From Corynebacterium pilosum DSM 20521 = CIP 103422 (lineage in GTDB: Bacteria; Actinomycetota; Actinomycetes; Mycobacteriales; Mycobacteriaceae): a stretch of DNA of 64,000 nt. Each line of letters opens with the position of its first letter. The stretch's first letter is position 1. The notes beneath the pieces were generated by a model. That model made no database searches and had not been told where the DNA came from. It saw only the letters and a list, made by a program, of their open reading frames with translations. This document shows positions 8,486-17,106 of the stretch, piece after piece. The position numbers and the translations under genes were made by a program. The stretch covers positions 174,174-238,173 of the forward strand of contig NZ_KB892439.1 in NCBI RefSeq assembly GCF_000373805.1. The letters are read 5' to 3'.

Positions 8486-8507
8486 GCCCTACTCCTCTAG
8501 GTAGGGC
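8486..8507. terminator. Hairpin between dapD2 and the first permease
   Basis: A 7-bp perfect stem (GCCCTAC / GTAGGGC) with an 8-base loop, 15 bases after the dapD2 stop. There is no T tract, so it could be a weak terminator, an attenuator or an operator. Confidence 0.4.
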
Positions 8508-8539
8508 TACCCAGGTCACATCCTTGGTGGCGCAAGTTT

Positions 8540-8545
8540 TAGACT
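8540..8545 (+). promoter_or_regulatory. Candidate -10 box of leaderless permease gene
   Basis: TAGACT ends 7 bases before the ATG at 8553. The intervening bases contain no Shine-Dalgarno-like stretch. Confidence 0.4.
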
Positions 8546-8552
8546 GATCTCT

Positions 8553-9980
8553 ATGAGCACACGCGCCACCACATCGTCTGACTCACCGCGCCCGGAGAAC
8601 ACCGGCCTGCAGCGCGGACTAAAACAGCGCCACCTCACCATGATGGGGCTGGGTTCTGCGATCGGTGCAGGCCTGTTTTTAGGCACCGGAGTTGGTATTC
8701 AAGCCGCCGGCCCCGCCGTGATCGTGGCCTATATCATTGCCGGTGCTATCACCGTGGTGATCATGAACATGTTGGCAGAGATGGTGGCCGCGCGCCCTTC
8801 CGCGGGATCTTTCTCCACATACGCGGAGCAGGCCTTCGGACCCTGGGGCGGGTTCTCGGTGGGCTGGCTGTACTGGTTCATGATGATCATGATCATGGGC
8901 GCCGAGATTACTGGTGCCTCAGCCATCATCGGTGGCTGGTTCGGGATTGCCTCCTGGATTCCCGCCCTGCTCGCGGTGATGTTTTTCATGGTGGTGAACC
9001 TGGCTGCGGTCCGTGGGTATGGCGAGTTTGAGTTCTGGTTCGCACTGATCAAGGTCGCCGTGATTGTGGTCTTCTTGGTCGTCGGTGTGATGCTCGTCTT
9101 CGGCTGGCTGCCCGGCACGGACGCCGTGGGGCTATCCAATATCGCCGAAGTTGGGTTCATGCCCAACGGCATTGCGGGTGTGGCTACCGCTTTGCTTGCC
9201 GTGGCTTTTGCCTTCGGTGGCATCGAGCTGGTCACCATTGCTGCCGCCGAATCAGAAAACCCCAAGCAGTCGGTGCACTCAGCGCTGCGTTCGACGATCT
9301 GGCGCATCGGCTTTTTCTATATCGGTTCCGTCCTGATCATCATCCTGGCACTTCCCTACTCGCGCATTCAGGGTGCGGACACCGCAGCCGAATCTCCGTT
9401 CACCCAGGTGCTGTCCATGGCGGGTATACCGGGCATCGTCGGCATTATGGAAGCGGTGATCGCTCTCGCACTGCTGTCTGCGTTTAACGCCCAGCTCTAT
9501 GGTTCCTCCCGCCTGCTCTACGCGCTGGCGCAGCAGCGCAACGCACCTGCCATGTTCACTAAGACCTCGGACTCGGGCGTGCCGGTACGCAGCGTTTTGG
9601 TGTCAGTGTTCTTCGCTTTCGTGGCCGTGGGCCTACAGTTCTGGAACCCACCCGGGCTTTTGGCGTTCCTGCTCAACGCGGTGGGAGGGTGCCTTATCGT
9701 GATCTGGCTGGCGATTATCTTTTCGTATTTGCGCCTCCACCCACAGTTGGTGCGCAGCGGAGAGATCACAGAAGTGCGGATGCCCGGTTATCCGTGGCTG
9801 GCGTGGGTAGCTGTGGTCGTCGTACTGGCGCTGGTTGCTCTGATGCTGACTGACCCTACGGGGCGAGCCCAAGTCATTGCGGTTGTCTGTGTGGTGGCGT
9901 TCATTATCGCCTGCTCTCTCGTGGTGCAGCGCGCCAAAGGTAATCGTCGTAAAGCACACGTTCCTGAAAACACCCGCTAG
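8553..9980 (+). CDS. Amino-acid permease of the APC superfamily (first of tandem pair)
   Basis: 475-residue integral membrane protein with about 12 hydrophobic segments. LTMMGLGSAIGAGLFLGTG in the first segment and GGIELVTIAAAESENP in the middle are typical of the AAT family (AroP, LysP, GabP). The substrate cannot be read from sequence. It is strongly similar to the next gene over its whole length, so the pair arose by tandem duplication. Its place between two dapD genes suggests amino-acid or diaminopimelate-pathway traffic, but that is context only. Confidence 0.9.
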   Translation: MSTRATTSSDSPRPENTGLQRGLKQRHLTMMGLGSAIGAGLFLGTGVGIQAAGPAVIVAYIIAGAITVVIMNMLAEMVAARPSAGSFSTYAEQAFGPWGGFSVGWLYWFMMIMIMGAEITGASAIIGGWFGIASWIPALLAVMFFMVVNLAAVRGYGEFEFWFALIKVAVIVVFLVVGVMLVFGWLPGTDAVGLSNIAEVGFMPNGIAGVATALLAVAFAFGGIELVTIAAAESENPKQSVHSALRSTIWRIGFFYIGSVLIIILALPYSRIQGADTAAESPFTQVLSMAGIPGIVGIMEAVIALALLSAFNAQLYGSSRLLYALAQQRNAPAMFTKTSDSGVPVRSVLVSVFFAFVAVGLQFWNPPGLLAFLLNAVGGCLIVIWLAIIFSYLRLHPQLVRSGEITEVRMPGYPWLAWVAVVVVLALVALMLTDPTGRAQVIAVVCVVAFIIACSLVVQRAKGNRRKAHVPENTR

Positions 9981-10075
9981 AGTTACTCTGAGATTCGTGT
10001 CACTGATGCGGTATCGTTTTACTTTATTTCACTATTGTTCATTGAGTTCCTTGAGTTAATGAAAGTGAGCCCACC

Positions 10076-11455
10076 GTGGCAACACCTACAAACACCACTT
10101 TGGGGAGCGGGCTGAAGACTCGTCACCTCACCATGATGGGGCTGGGATCCGCGATCGGTGCCGGCCTGTTCCTGGGAACCGGCGTGGGCATCCGTACCGC
10201 CGGCCCCGCGATTCTTCTGGCTTATATCATCGCCGGTCTCATCGTCGTGGCGGTCATGCAGATGCTTGGCGAGATGGCGGCGGCGCGCCCCTCCTCCGGT
10301 TCTTTCTCCGCCTATGCCCGCCAGGCCTTCGGCCACTGGGCCGGGTTCACCGTGGGCTGGCTGTACTGGTTCATGCTGGTGATGGTGCTTGGCGCGGAAA
10401 TGACTGGTGCTGCGGCGATCATGGGTGCGTGGTTCGGGGTGGATCCCTGGATCCCGGCGCTGATTTGTGTGGTGTTTTTCGCCATCGTGAACTTTGCCCA
10501 GGTGCGTGGGTTCGGCGAGTTCGAATTCTGGTTCTCCTTCATCAAGGTTGCGGTGATCATCGGCTTCATCCTGATCGGCATTGCGCTGTGGCTGGGGATC
10601 ATGCCGGGGACCACGTTTGTCGGCTTCACCAATATTGCCGAGTCTGGTTTCGCCCCGAACGGTCTGCCGGGGATCGCTGCGGGTCTGCTTGCGGTTGCTT
10701 TCGCTTTCGGTGGCATTGAGCTGGTGACCATCGCTGCGGCGGAATCTGAAAACCCTGCCCGTTCCATCGCTACCGCGGTGCGCAGCGTGATCTTCCGTAT
10801 CTCGGTGTTCTACCTGGGGTCGGTGCTGATCATCATCCTGCTGCTTCCTTATGAGCAGATCGATAACGCAGAAACCGCTGCGGAATCCCCATTCACCCAG
10901 GTGCTCGAGATGGCTAACCTGCCTGGCGTGGTGGGCTTCATGGAGGCCGTGATCGTCCTCGCGCTGCTAAGTGCATTCAACGCACAGATTTATGGTACTT
11001 CGCGCCTTGCGCACAACCTCGCGCTTGAGGGAGACGCTCCGTCGATTTTGGGGCGGACCAATAGCAACAACGTGCCCATCAACTCGGTGGTGCTGTCGAT
11101 GATCTTCGCTTTCGTTTCTGTCGGTCTGCAGTGGTGGAACCCTGAAGGGCTGCTGGACTTCCTGCTCAACGCCGTCGGCGGCACCTTGATGGTTGTGTGG
11201 ATCATGATCGCACTAAGCTACATCAAACTGCACCCACAGCTTGAGGCCAACGGCGAAATCACCACCGTCCGTGTTGGTGGCTGGCCATGGCTGCCGTGGG
11301 TCACGGTGATCGCCTTGCTGGGGCTGACAGTAATGATGCTTTTCGACGACGCCGCGCGTGGCCAGATTTTGTCCGTGGCAATTCTGACAGCTGTGTTGGC
11401 TATACTTTCGCTCATCACGAAAAATAAGTCTTATCGCGTGAAGGAAAACGCCTAA
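10076..11455 (+). CDS. Amino-acid permease of the APC superfamily (second of tandem pair)
   Basis: 459-residue paralogue of the preceding permease with the same landmarks (HLTMMGLGSAIGAGLF, FAFGGIELVTIAAAESENP, LLSAFNAQIYG) and about 12 membrane segments. The start is GTG at 10076, in a weak ribosome-binding context (GAAAGTGAG upstream). It ends 3 bases before dapD, which implies co-transcription and translational coupling with that gene. The two copies differ mostly in their cytoplasmic tails and in some membrane residues, so they may have different substrates. Confidence 0.9.
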   Translation: MATPTNTTLGSGLKTRHLTMMGLGSAIGAGLFLGTGVGIRTAGPAILLAYIIAGLIVVAVMQMLGEMAAARPSSGSFSAYARQAFGHWAGFTVGWLYWFMLVMVLGAEMTGAAAIMGAWFGVDPWIPALICVVFFAIVNFAQVRGFGEFEFWFSFIKVAVIIGFILIGIALWLGIMPGTTFVGFTNIAESGFAPNGLPGIAAGLLAVAFAFGGIELVTIAAAESENPARSIATAVRSVIFRISVFYLGSVLIIILLLPYEQIDNAETAAESPFTQVLEMANLPGVVGFMEAVIVLALLSAFNAQIYGTSRLAHNLALEGDAPSILGRTNSNNVPINSVVLSMIFAFVSVGLQWWNPEGLLDFLLNAVGGTLMVVWIMIALSYIKLHPQLEANGEITTVRVGGWPWLPWVTVIALLGLTVMMLFDDAARGQILSVAILTAVLAILSLITKNKSYRVKENA

Positions 11456-11458
11456 ACA

Positions 11459-12400
11459 ATGACTTCTGCATTTGCACGCGGCCTCGCCACCGTCACCTAC
11501 GACGGGACCGTGTTGGACGTCTGGTACCCCGCCCCCAAGCTGGGCGAACCGGTAAGCACCACGGGAACGGAGCGCCTCGACACTACTCCGCAGCAGTTCA
11601 TCCACCTGGCAGGTCCCGATGAGGACCGTGGTGTCGCCCGCATCCCGGTGGAGACTTCGATCCAAGACCTTTCGCACCCACCGGTCGACGCCTACGACGC
11701 CTACCTGCGCCTCCACCTGCTGTCCCACCGGTTGATCCGACCGCACGAAGCCAACATTGCGGGCATCTACAACCTGCTGGCAAATGTGGTGTGGACGAAC
11801 TACGGCCCGTGTGCCGTCGCAGACTTTCAGATGGTGCGCGGCCGCCTCGCGGGCAAGGGCCCTGTCATTGTGTTTTCCGTCGATAAATTCCCTCGCATGG
11901 TGGACTACGTGGTCCCAACGGGCGTGCAGATTGGCGATGCTGACCGCGTCCGCCTCGGCGCACACCTTGCAGAAGGCACCACCGTGATGCACGAAGGGTT
12001 CGTCAACTTCAATGCGGGCACCCTGGGACCGTGCATGGTCGAGGGCCGAATTTCGGCAGGCGTGACTGTGGACAGCGACACCGAGATCGGCGGCGGCGCC
12101 TCCATCATGGGCACGCTATCCGGTGGTGGAAAGGAAACCATTTCGGTAGGCCAGCACTGCCTGCTGGGCGCTAACTCTGGCATCGGCATCTCCCTTGGGG
12201 ATGGATGCGTAGTCGAAGCCGGCCTCTACCTCACCGCAGGAACAAAGGTCACCGTCTTCGACGGCGTCGCAGAGCAACTCGGTGTTAACGACGGCACCCG
12301 GAAACGCGCCGCGGAGTTATCCGGCCAGCCGGGCATCATGTACCGCCGCAACTCGGTCACCGGTGTGGTTGAGGGCACCCGAGCGCACTTCGACGCTTAG
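11459..12400 (+). CDS. dapD: 2,3,4,5-tetrahydropyridine-2,6-dicarboxylate N-succinyltransferase
   Basis: Succinylates tetrahydrodipicolinate in the meso-diaminopimelate/lysine pathway. The 313-residue actinobacterial DapD has all expected landmarks: [35 protein letters not shown] with the catalytic-site Glu, [33 protein letters not shown] and the beta-helix hexads. It follows the second permease by 3 bases. dapC, which acts on the product, lies 3.2 kb downstream on the other strand. Confidence 0.95.
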   Translation: MTSAFARGLATVTYDGTVLDVWYPAPKLGEPVSTTGTERLDTTPQQFIHLAGPDEDRGVARIPVETSIQDLSHPPVDAYDAYLRLHLLSHRLIRPHEANIAGIYNLLANVVWTNYGPCAVADFQMVRGRLAGKGPVIVFSVDKFPRMVDYVVPTGVQIGDADRVRLGAHLAEGTTVMHEGFVNFNAGTLGPCMVEGRISAGVTVDSDTEIGGGASIMGTLSGGGKETISVGQHCLLGANSGIGISLGDGCVVEAGLYLTAGTKVTVFDGVAEQLGVNDGTRKRAAELSGQPGIMYRRNSVTGVVEGTRAHFDA

Positions 12401-12436
12401 GTCTGGTAGCGCTGTGCGGCGCTGTGCGGATCCCCG

Positions 12437-12578
12437 TCGCGCAAACCGATATAGTCCTCGCCACATAGTACTCACCATCGCGCAAACCGATATAGTCCTT
12501 GCCACATAGTGCGGGTCGCTTATTGAAAACCTATTGGTACCTCGCAGTATGGGCCGAGGACTATATCGGTTTGTGAGA
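12437..12578. repeat. Three copies of a 33-bp repeat (two direct, one inverted)
   Basis: Copies lie at 12437-12469 (+), 12478-12510 (+) and 12546-12578 (-). All share the core CAAACCGATATAGTCC; the direct copies differ at one base over 33 (CTCG versus CTTG), and the inverted copy diverges toward its ends. Copy 3 can pair with copy 1 or copy 2 to form a long stem. The cluster fills most of the 212-base gap between the convergent dapD and the 12613 gene. It may act as a bidirectional transcription barrier, or be a small dispersed element. Confidence 0.8.
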
Positions 12579-12612
12579 AAGTAGATCCCCCGCCGCCAGG
12601 TACGGCAGGCGA

Positions 12613-13896
12613 CTAGCAACGCAGTGTGGCCCCGTGATCGGTTGTCCGCTTTGTGCGGGTGGGAACCGCTCCCCGGCCGGCTGCCAACGGCCCCATCATC
12701 GGCGCACCGGTGGCACCATGGCTCGAGGGGCTGCCAATACCGATACCGGCTGGGACGTTCGCTGGCTGGACTTGAGCCATCGCCACTCCTCCACCAAGTA
12801 CACCTGATGAGGCCGCCACCGGTGCCCCGGCCCCTACCGCCGCGATAGCGTCAGCACCCACACCCGCCGAGGAACCGAGGGTGGCGGCACCGGTGTTCGT
12901 GTCAGCCGCCTGTAGCGCCTCAGACTCTTTCAGGTGGCAGGAGCATGCAGAACAGCAGCACATCGCGCGCTCCACGTCTGCAGGCCACTGCAGCTGTGGC
13001 GCCCCTGATGCGTGGCGTTGGGTAATCCAGCTCAGCAGGTCCATCCCGCCCTTCACGTGACCGCTGATTAAAGACAACAGTGGTGGAAGCGCGTGGCGCA
13101 GCAGCACTCCAAGTTGGCCGGGAAGCGCGTCGAGGAAACTGCGCTCGACAAGCAACTGCGCCGATGATTCAAGACCGGCCAAACCCGACGCAAGCAGCCC
13201 CAACACCGCACGCAGGATGTCGACGATCACTGCGATGAACTCCACGCACAGTTGCATGATCTGGGCAGCCAGAGCCACCACCTTAGCGATCGACGCCAAC
13301 GTGTCCAGAGTGGCGCAGGCCGCGACGAACCCGTCCCCTTCCGTGGTAACCGCCAAGTCCTGCGAGATCGCCGACAGAGTCACCTCCACCCCTGTGGCAA
13401 CGCGGGCAAGTTCGCCCCACAGCCAGGCGCTGCGATGGACTTCGTCGAGGTTCGTGGTCTCCACCGCCTCCGTGAAAGAAGCCAGATCGGGCAAAGCAAC
13501 AGGCTCGGTTCCGACGGCACCCGGCTGTGGAAGGGGCGCAAACCCCGTCCCTGGCAGCTGGGGAAGAGTGACGCAGGATTCGTCGATAAGCACTCCCGAA
13601 AGGGCTGCAGCATTGTCGCCGTCTCCCCTATCGATGGCCAAAGCATCGGCGCGCAAAGCGTCGACGACGAAGCCCACGTGCGCGGCAAGGTAAGCCATCG
13701 CATGCAGGCCGGAACCCTCGGGGCCGGAGAGGCAATCGCGGTGGTACATGCCGAGCTCGCGAAGCCCTGGCAGCGTGGTGAAAGCGGGACCCGGGCCCGC
13801 GCCTTGAGTGTGTTTGTGAAGAGTGTCTAGTTCATCGACGCAGACTGCGGCGGCTTCGGCGTGCTGGCGAAGTTGTTCAGTATCGACGGCGAGCAT
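12613..13896 (-). CDS. Unknown alpha-helical protein with Cys cluster, possibly type VII secretion-associated
   Basis: 427 residues, not recognised as a named family. Residues 1-30 (MLAVDTEQLRQHAEAAA) and the following helix resemble the N-terminus of WXG100/EspC-type proteins. A second helical block around residues 140-240 ends in a long hydrophobic, amphipathic stretch. Near residue 310 there is a dense Cys motif, CCCSACSCH. The last about 100 residues are low complexity, rich in Ala, Gly, Ser and Pro. There is no Sec signal peptide. The start ATG at 13896 is preceded by AGGGGG. A type VII (ESX) substrate or EspB/PPE-like role is a hypothesis based on layout only. Confidence 0.6.
   Translation of the reverse strand: MLAVDTEQLRQHAEAAAVCVDELDTLHKHTQGAGPGPAFTTLPGLRELGMYHRDCLSGPEGSGLHAMAYLAAHVGFVVDALRADALAIDRGDGDNAAALSGVLIDESCVTLPQLPGTGFAPLPQPGAVGTEPVALPDLASFTEAVETTNLDEVHRSAWLWGELARVATGVEVTLSAISQDLAVTTEGDGFVAACATLDTLASIAKVVALAAQIMQLCVEFIAVIVDILRAVLGLLASGLAGLESSAQLLVERSFLDALPGQLGVLLRHALPPLLSLISGHVKGGMDLLSWITQRHASGAPQLQWPADVERAMCCCSACSCHLKESEALQAADTNTGAATLGSSAGVGADAIAAVGAGAPVAASSGVLGGGVAMAQVQPANVPAGIGIGSPSSHGATGAPMMGPLAAGRGAVPTRTKRTTDHGATLRC
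13580..13591 (+). repeat. Recurrent 12-mer TCGTCGATAAGC, copy 3
   Basis: Exact copy inside the 12613 gene; the sense strand encodes Leu-Ile-Asp-Glu. Confidence 0.8.
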
Positions 13897-14023
13897 GAAA
13901 ATCCCCCTGGTTGTTTCCGGGGGAAGAATGGCTCAGCCCAGGCCCGGCAACCGCTGCCTCCCCCCGAACGGCGTTGGTACCGCCCTAGTATCGCCCATCG
14001 CAGCGAGCAGCGCAGCGCAAGAA

Positions 14024-14041
14024 TGCACACTTTAGTGTGCA
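14024..14041. promoter_or_regulatory. 18-bp perfect dyad upstream of the 12613 gene
   Basis: TGCACACT and AGTGTGCA are perfect 8-base inverted arms around a TT centre. The dyad lies between the 12613 gene (start 13896) and the upstream GtrA gene (stop 14061), both on the minus strand. A candidate operator for the 12613 gene, or a GtrA-gene transcript hairpin without a T tract. The rest of 13897-14060 shows nothing else. Confidence 0.45.
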
Positions 14042-14060
14042 CGCACGCGCTTGCAACACG

Positions 14061-14702
14061 CTACTTGGCAGAGTCAGTTTGCTCCTGAGGAGGCTGCTCG
14101 GCCACGACTTTGACCTTCGGCTTGGCAAAGGTCCACAACTTGTTGATGATGAAGTTGACGGGCATCGCCACCACAATGGAGATCGCCTGCGCCCAGTAGA
14201 ACTTCGTGCGGAAACCGGTGGAATTATCGAAGACGGAATCGGGCAGGCCAATGGGGCTGGTCGGGTTCATCAGAAGCGTGAGCACAACCAAAGACACCAC
14301 GTAGGCCACCAAGCCCGTCGCCAAGAACGGGAAGAAGCCGCGGAGCCACGATCGCTTCGGCACGCCCTTAAAGGTCCAGGAGCGGTTGAGTTGATAGTTC
14401 CACGTATTGGCCACCAAAAAGGCGATGGTGGCAAAAATGTGGTACCAGCGCACATTAAATTCGGTGCCGAAAAGGTTGAAGAAAATGTCGTTTTCGTGGA
14501 TCCCCCAACCCAGCTCAGCACTCTTCTTCGATAGGTACGTCACTGCCAGGTTGACCAGTGTTCCCGAGCCGCCCACCAGACCAAACATGATGAACTGGCG
14601 CACGCCGTTGAGCATGCGCACCGTCGAAAAGCGCTTCGTGCTTCCCGCTTCGCTATCCGCGGGAGGTGCCGCATCCACAGCTGGGGAGGCAGATTGATCC
14701 AT
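14061..14702 (-). CDS. GtrA family membrane protein
   Basis: 213 residues with four predicted membrane segments and the GtrA/PF04138 landmarks: FIMFGLVGGSGTLVNLAV in the first helix, NTWNYQLNRSWTFKG after the second pair and NFIINKLWTFAKP at the end. GtrA proteins are thought to move lipid-linked sugars across the membrane or to assist cell-surface polysaccharide synthesis. No glycosyltransferase lies next to it, so the substrate is open. The N-terminal about 30 residues are polar and cytoplasmic. Confidence 0.9.
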   Translation of the reverse strand: MDQSASPAVDAAPPADSEAGSTKRFSTVRMLNGVRQFIMFGLVGGSGTLVNLAVTYLSKKSAELGWGIHENDIFFNLFGTEFNVRWYHIFATIAFLVANTWNYQLNRSWTFKGVPKRSWLRGFFPFLATGLVAYVVSLVVLTLLMNPTSPIGLPDSVFDNSTGFRTKFYWAQAISIVVAMPVNFIINKLWTFAKPKVKVVAEQPPQEQTDSAK

Positions 14703-14756
14703 GTGGCTCCTCCTTGCGCAAACACGAAACTATGGCTACGAAAACTTTACTTAGTG

Positions 14757-15611
14757 TTAACCCAGTCTATCTGGAAGGGCCCTGAAAGACGTTATTGTTC
14801 GCACCTTTTCGGTCACAGGATCGTGAAACCGCAGGGACTGCGCCACCAGATGCAAGGGCGCGGAAAAGTCATAAAGATCCCGCGGTACGCGCTCCGGGTA
14901 GGTGTCATCCCCCACGATCGGATGGCCAAGATAGTCACACACCGCCCGCAGCTGGTGGGTAAATCCAGTTGTGGGCTGCAGCTCCAGCACGCTCGTCCCC
15001 GGCTCTGTCCGCAGCGTGCGCACCCGCGTGTGGGTGGGACTTCCTTGCTTATCGACGACCACCCGGCGGCTCACAGAGCGCAACGGCAACGAGACGTCTT
15101 CCTAGTTGTCTATCTGAAGTTGGCCGTGTACACGGGCGACGTACTTCTTGTGTACCTCTCGGCGCGCAAATAATTGCTGGTAGGCGGCGCGGTCTTCCGG
15201 CTTCTTCACCGCGAGGAGCACCCCGGCGGTCAAGCGGTCCAGCCGGTGGATGACCGTCGCGTCCTCCCCGTAGTGGCGCCGCAGACGGGTTTGCGCTGTT
15301 TCGCGCACGATGCGCCCGTTGGGTGTGGCAGGCAGAAAGTGTGGTTTGTCTACGGCGATGAGGGTGTCATCGTCGATGAGCACACGCGCGTGGAAGGGGA
15401 TCTCTGGTTCGACGCTGACGTCTGGGAAGCGGAAGGCCGGCACGGGTGTGGGCAGTGCGGTCCCGGGGATAAGGAGCGAGCCGGGTTGAAAAGGGCTGTC
15501 GCCGCTGCGGGCGGCGAAGAATTCTCCCGGCGGGACCACGTCGCGAAGCACCACCCTGGTGGCCACGACTCCGTCGCGGGCCGGGGGTCTGCCGGTGGGA
15601 TTATTCTGCAA
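14757..15611 (-). pseudogene. RluA-family pseudouridine synthase interrupted by an in-frame amber codon
   Basis: The upstream part (15102-15611) holds the catalytic motif HRLDRLTAGVLLA and ends ...QLQIDN followed by TAG at 15102-15104. The same frame continues with EDVSLPLRSVSRRV and the conserved C-terminal block TGFTHQLRAVCDYLGHPIVGDDTYP split over about 110 residues. Both halves align to one enzyme of about 284 residues with no loss at the junction, so one base change explains the break. It is probably a recent nonsense mutation; a sequencing error or amber readthrough is possible. The 5' end overlaps dapC by 11 bases. Confidence 0.8.
15047..15058 (-). repeat. Recurrent 12-mer TCGTCGATAAGC, copy 4
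   Basis: Exact copy in the downstream half of the broken RluA gene. The sense strand carries TCGTCGATAAGC, read as Val-Val-Asp-Lys. Confidence 0.8.
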
Positions 15612-16713
15612 GGTTGTGCAGGCGGCGGCAGGCCTCGTCGATGCGCTCGTCGGTGGCGGTCAGCGCAATGCGGACATAGTTGGCGCTGTCCGGGCCATAG
15701 AAATCGCCGGGCGCGGCCAAGATCCCGTGCTCAGCCAGCCAGGCGACCGTGTCGCGGCCGCTCTCCCCGCGGGTGGCCCACAGGTACAGGCCTGCCTCGG
15801 AGTGCTCCACTCTCAGCCCCGCCGCTGTCACTGCCTTGAGCAGCTTCGCCCGGCGCAGCGCGTAGGTGGATTTCTGGAGTTCCTCGTGCAGGTCGCCGTC
15901 GAGTGCGGCCACCATCGCGTGCTGAATCGGGCCCGGCACCATCAGGCCGGTGTGCTTGCGCGCCTCAGTCAGCTCCGCAATCAACGCCTCATCGCCGGCA
16001 AGATAGCCGGCGCGGTAGCTGGCCAGGTTCGAGGTCTTGGACAGAGAATGCACCGCGATCAGATTCTTATTGTCACCGCCGGCAACATCCTCGTCCAGGA
16101 GCGAGATCGGCTGCTTCTCGTCGTCCCAGCCAAGGCCCAGGTAGCACTCGTCGGAAGCGACGATGCACCCGGTATCGCGGGCGAAGTCGCGCCACACCCC
16201 AAGCAGTTCGGCAGATGCGACCGCACCGGTGGGGTTCGAGGGCGAATTAATGAACGCCAGAGCAGCATCGTCGACCGGCTCGTCGGAACGCACCGGGGTG
16301 CATCCGGCGAGCAAAGCCGCCACCTCATAGGTGGGATAGGCCACGGTGGGAATGATCACCTTCTGGCCGCGGATGCCCAGCAAGGTGGGCAGCAGCGCGA
16401 TCGCTTCCTTCGTTCCGACGACCGGCAGCACACTCTCGGTGGTCAGCCCGGCCATGCGGTAACGGCGCTGCAGCGCGCCGACGATCGCTTCCTTGAGCTC
16501 CGCGGTGCCCGCCGTGGGAGGATAACCGGGCTCCGGCGCCGCTTCCGACAGCGCCAGCTGGATCCCCGGATCCACGGCATCGACAGGCGTTCCCACCGAC
16601 AGGTCCACAATGCCGTCCGGGTGGTTGGCTGCGGTGTCCTTGACCTGGGCAAGGGTGTCCCAGGGAAAATCGGGCAGTACGGAGCTTAAAGGAGTGCGAT
16701 CAGTCACCGGCAT
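15601..16713 (-). CDS. dapC: N-succinyldiaminopimelate aminotransferase
   Basis: PLP-dependent fold-type I aminotransferase of 370 residues that follows DapD in the succinylase branch of lysine/meso-DAP synthesis. Visible landmarks are GYPPTAGTAELKEAI, INSPSNPTG, ASDECYLGLGW and SLSKTSNLASYRAG, with the PLP lysine at about residue 226. Its ATG directly follows the TAG stop of the ferredoxin gene, the conserved fdxC-dapC arrangement of corynebacteria and mycobacteria. Confidence 0.94.
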   Translation of the reverse strand: MPVTDRTPLSSVLPDFPWDTLAQVKDTAANHPDGIVDLSVGTPVDAVDPGIQLALSEAAPEPGYPPTAGTAELKEAIVGALQRRYRMAGLTTESVLPVVGTKEAIALLPTLLGIRGQKVIIPTVAYPTYEVAALLAGCTPVRSDEPVDDAALAFINSPSNPTGAVASAELLGVWRDFARDTGCIVASDECYLGLGWDDEKQPISLLDEDVAGGDNKNLIAVHSLSKTSNLASYRAGYLAGDEALIAELTEARKHTGLMVPGPIQHAMVAALDGDLHEELQKSTYALRRAKLLKAVTAAGLRVEHSEAGLYLWATRGESGRDTVAWLAEHGILAAPGDFYGPDSANYVRIALTATDERIDEACRRLHNLAE

Positions 16714-17037
16714 CTAGTCCTGGTTCTGTGGTGGCAGGGCTGCGACGAATGGGTGGTCGAAGTCCTGCGCGCCCAGCTTGGCGGCGCCGCCTGGGGAGCC
16801 CAGGTCATCGAAGAAGCCCACGTTAGCGTCGTAGTACTCTGCCCACTCGTCTGGGGTGTCATCTTCGTAGAAGATGGCTTCGACGGGGCAGGCTGGCTCA
16901 CAGGCGCCACAGTCCACGCACTCATCGGGGTGGATGTAGAGCATGCGCTTGCCTTCGTAGATGCAGTCCACTGGGCATTCTTCCACGCACGAACGGTCGA
17001 GCACGTCGACGCACGGCTGAGCAATAACGTATGTCAT
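16714..17037 (-). CDS. fdxC: 7Fe (3Fe-4S / 4Fe-4S) ferredoxin
   Basis: Electron carrier of 107 residues. The cysteines sit as C9, C17, C21, C25 and C40, C43, C46, C50 ([12 protein letters not shown]), the FdI-type pattern for one 3Fe-4S and one 4Fe-4S cluster. The acidic C-terminal tail is typical of mycobacterial FdxC/FdxA. The start ATG at 17037 is preceded by AGGAGTTTG. It is co-transcribed with dapC. Confidence 0.94.
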   Translation of the reverse strand: MTYVIAQPCVDVLDRSCVEECPVDCIYEGKRMLYIHPDECVDCGACEPACPVEAIFYEDDTPDEWAEYYDANVGFFDDLGSPGGAAKLGAQDFDHPFVAALPPQNQD

Positions 17038-17106
17038 CGTTTGTTCTCAAACTCCTGATCTTGATTGATGAAAATAGTGTACTCGCACTCGCTTTAGAGT
17101 ATGTCA

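Noticed and set aside
12437..12578. CRISPR array
   Set aside because: Only three copies, one inverted, with spacers of 8 and 35 bases and no cas genes.
15102..15104. TAG read as pyrrolysine or a programmed readthrough
   Set aside because: No pyrrolysine genes or recoding signals are visible; a nonsense mutation or sequence error is simpler.
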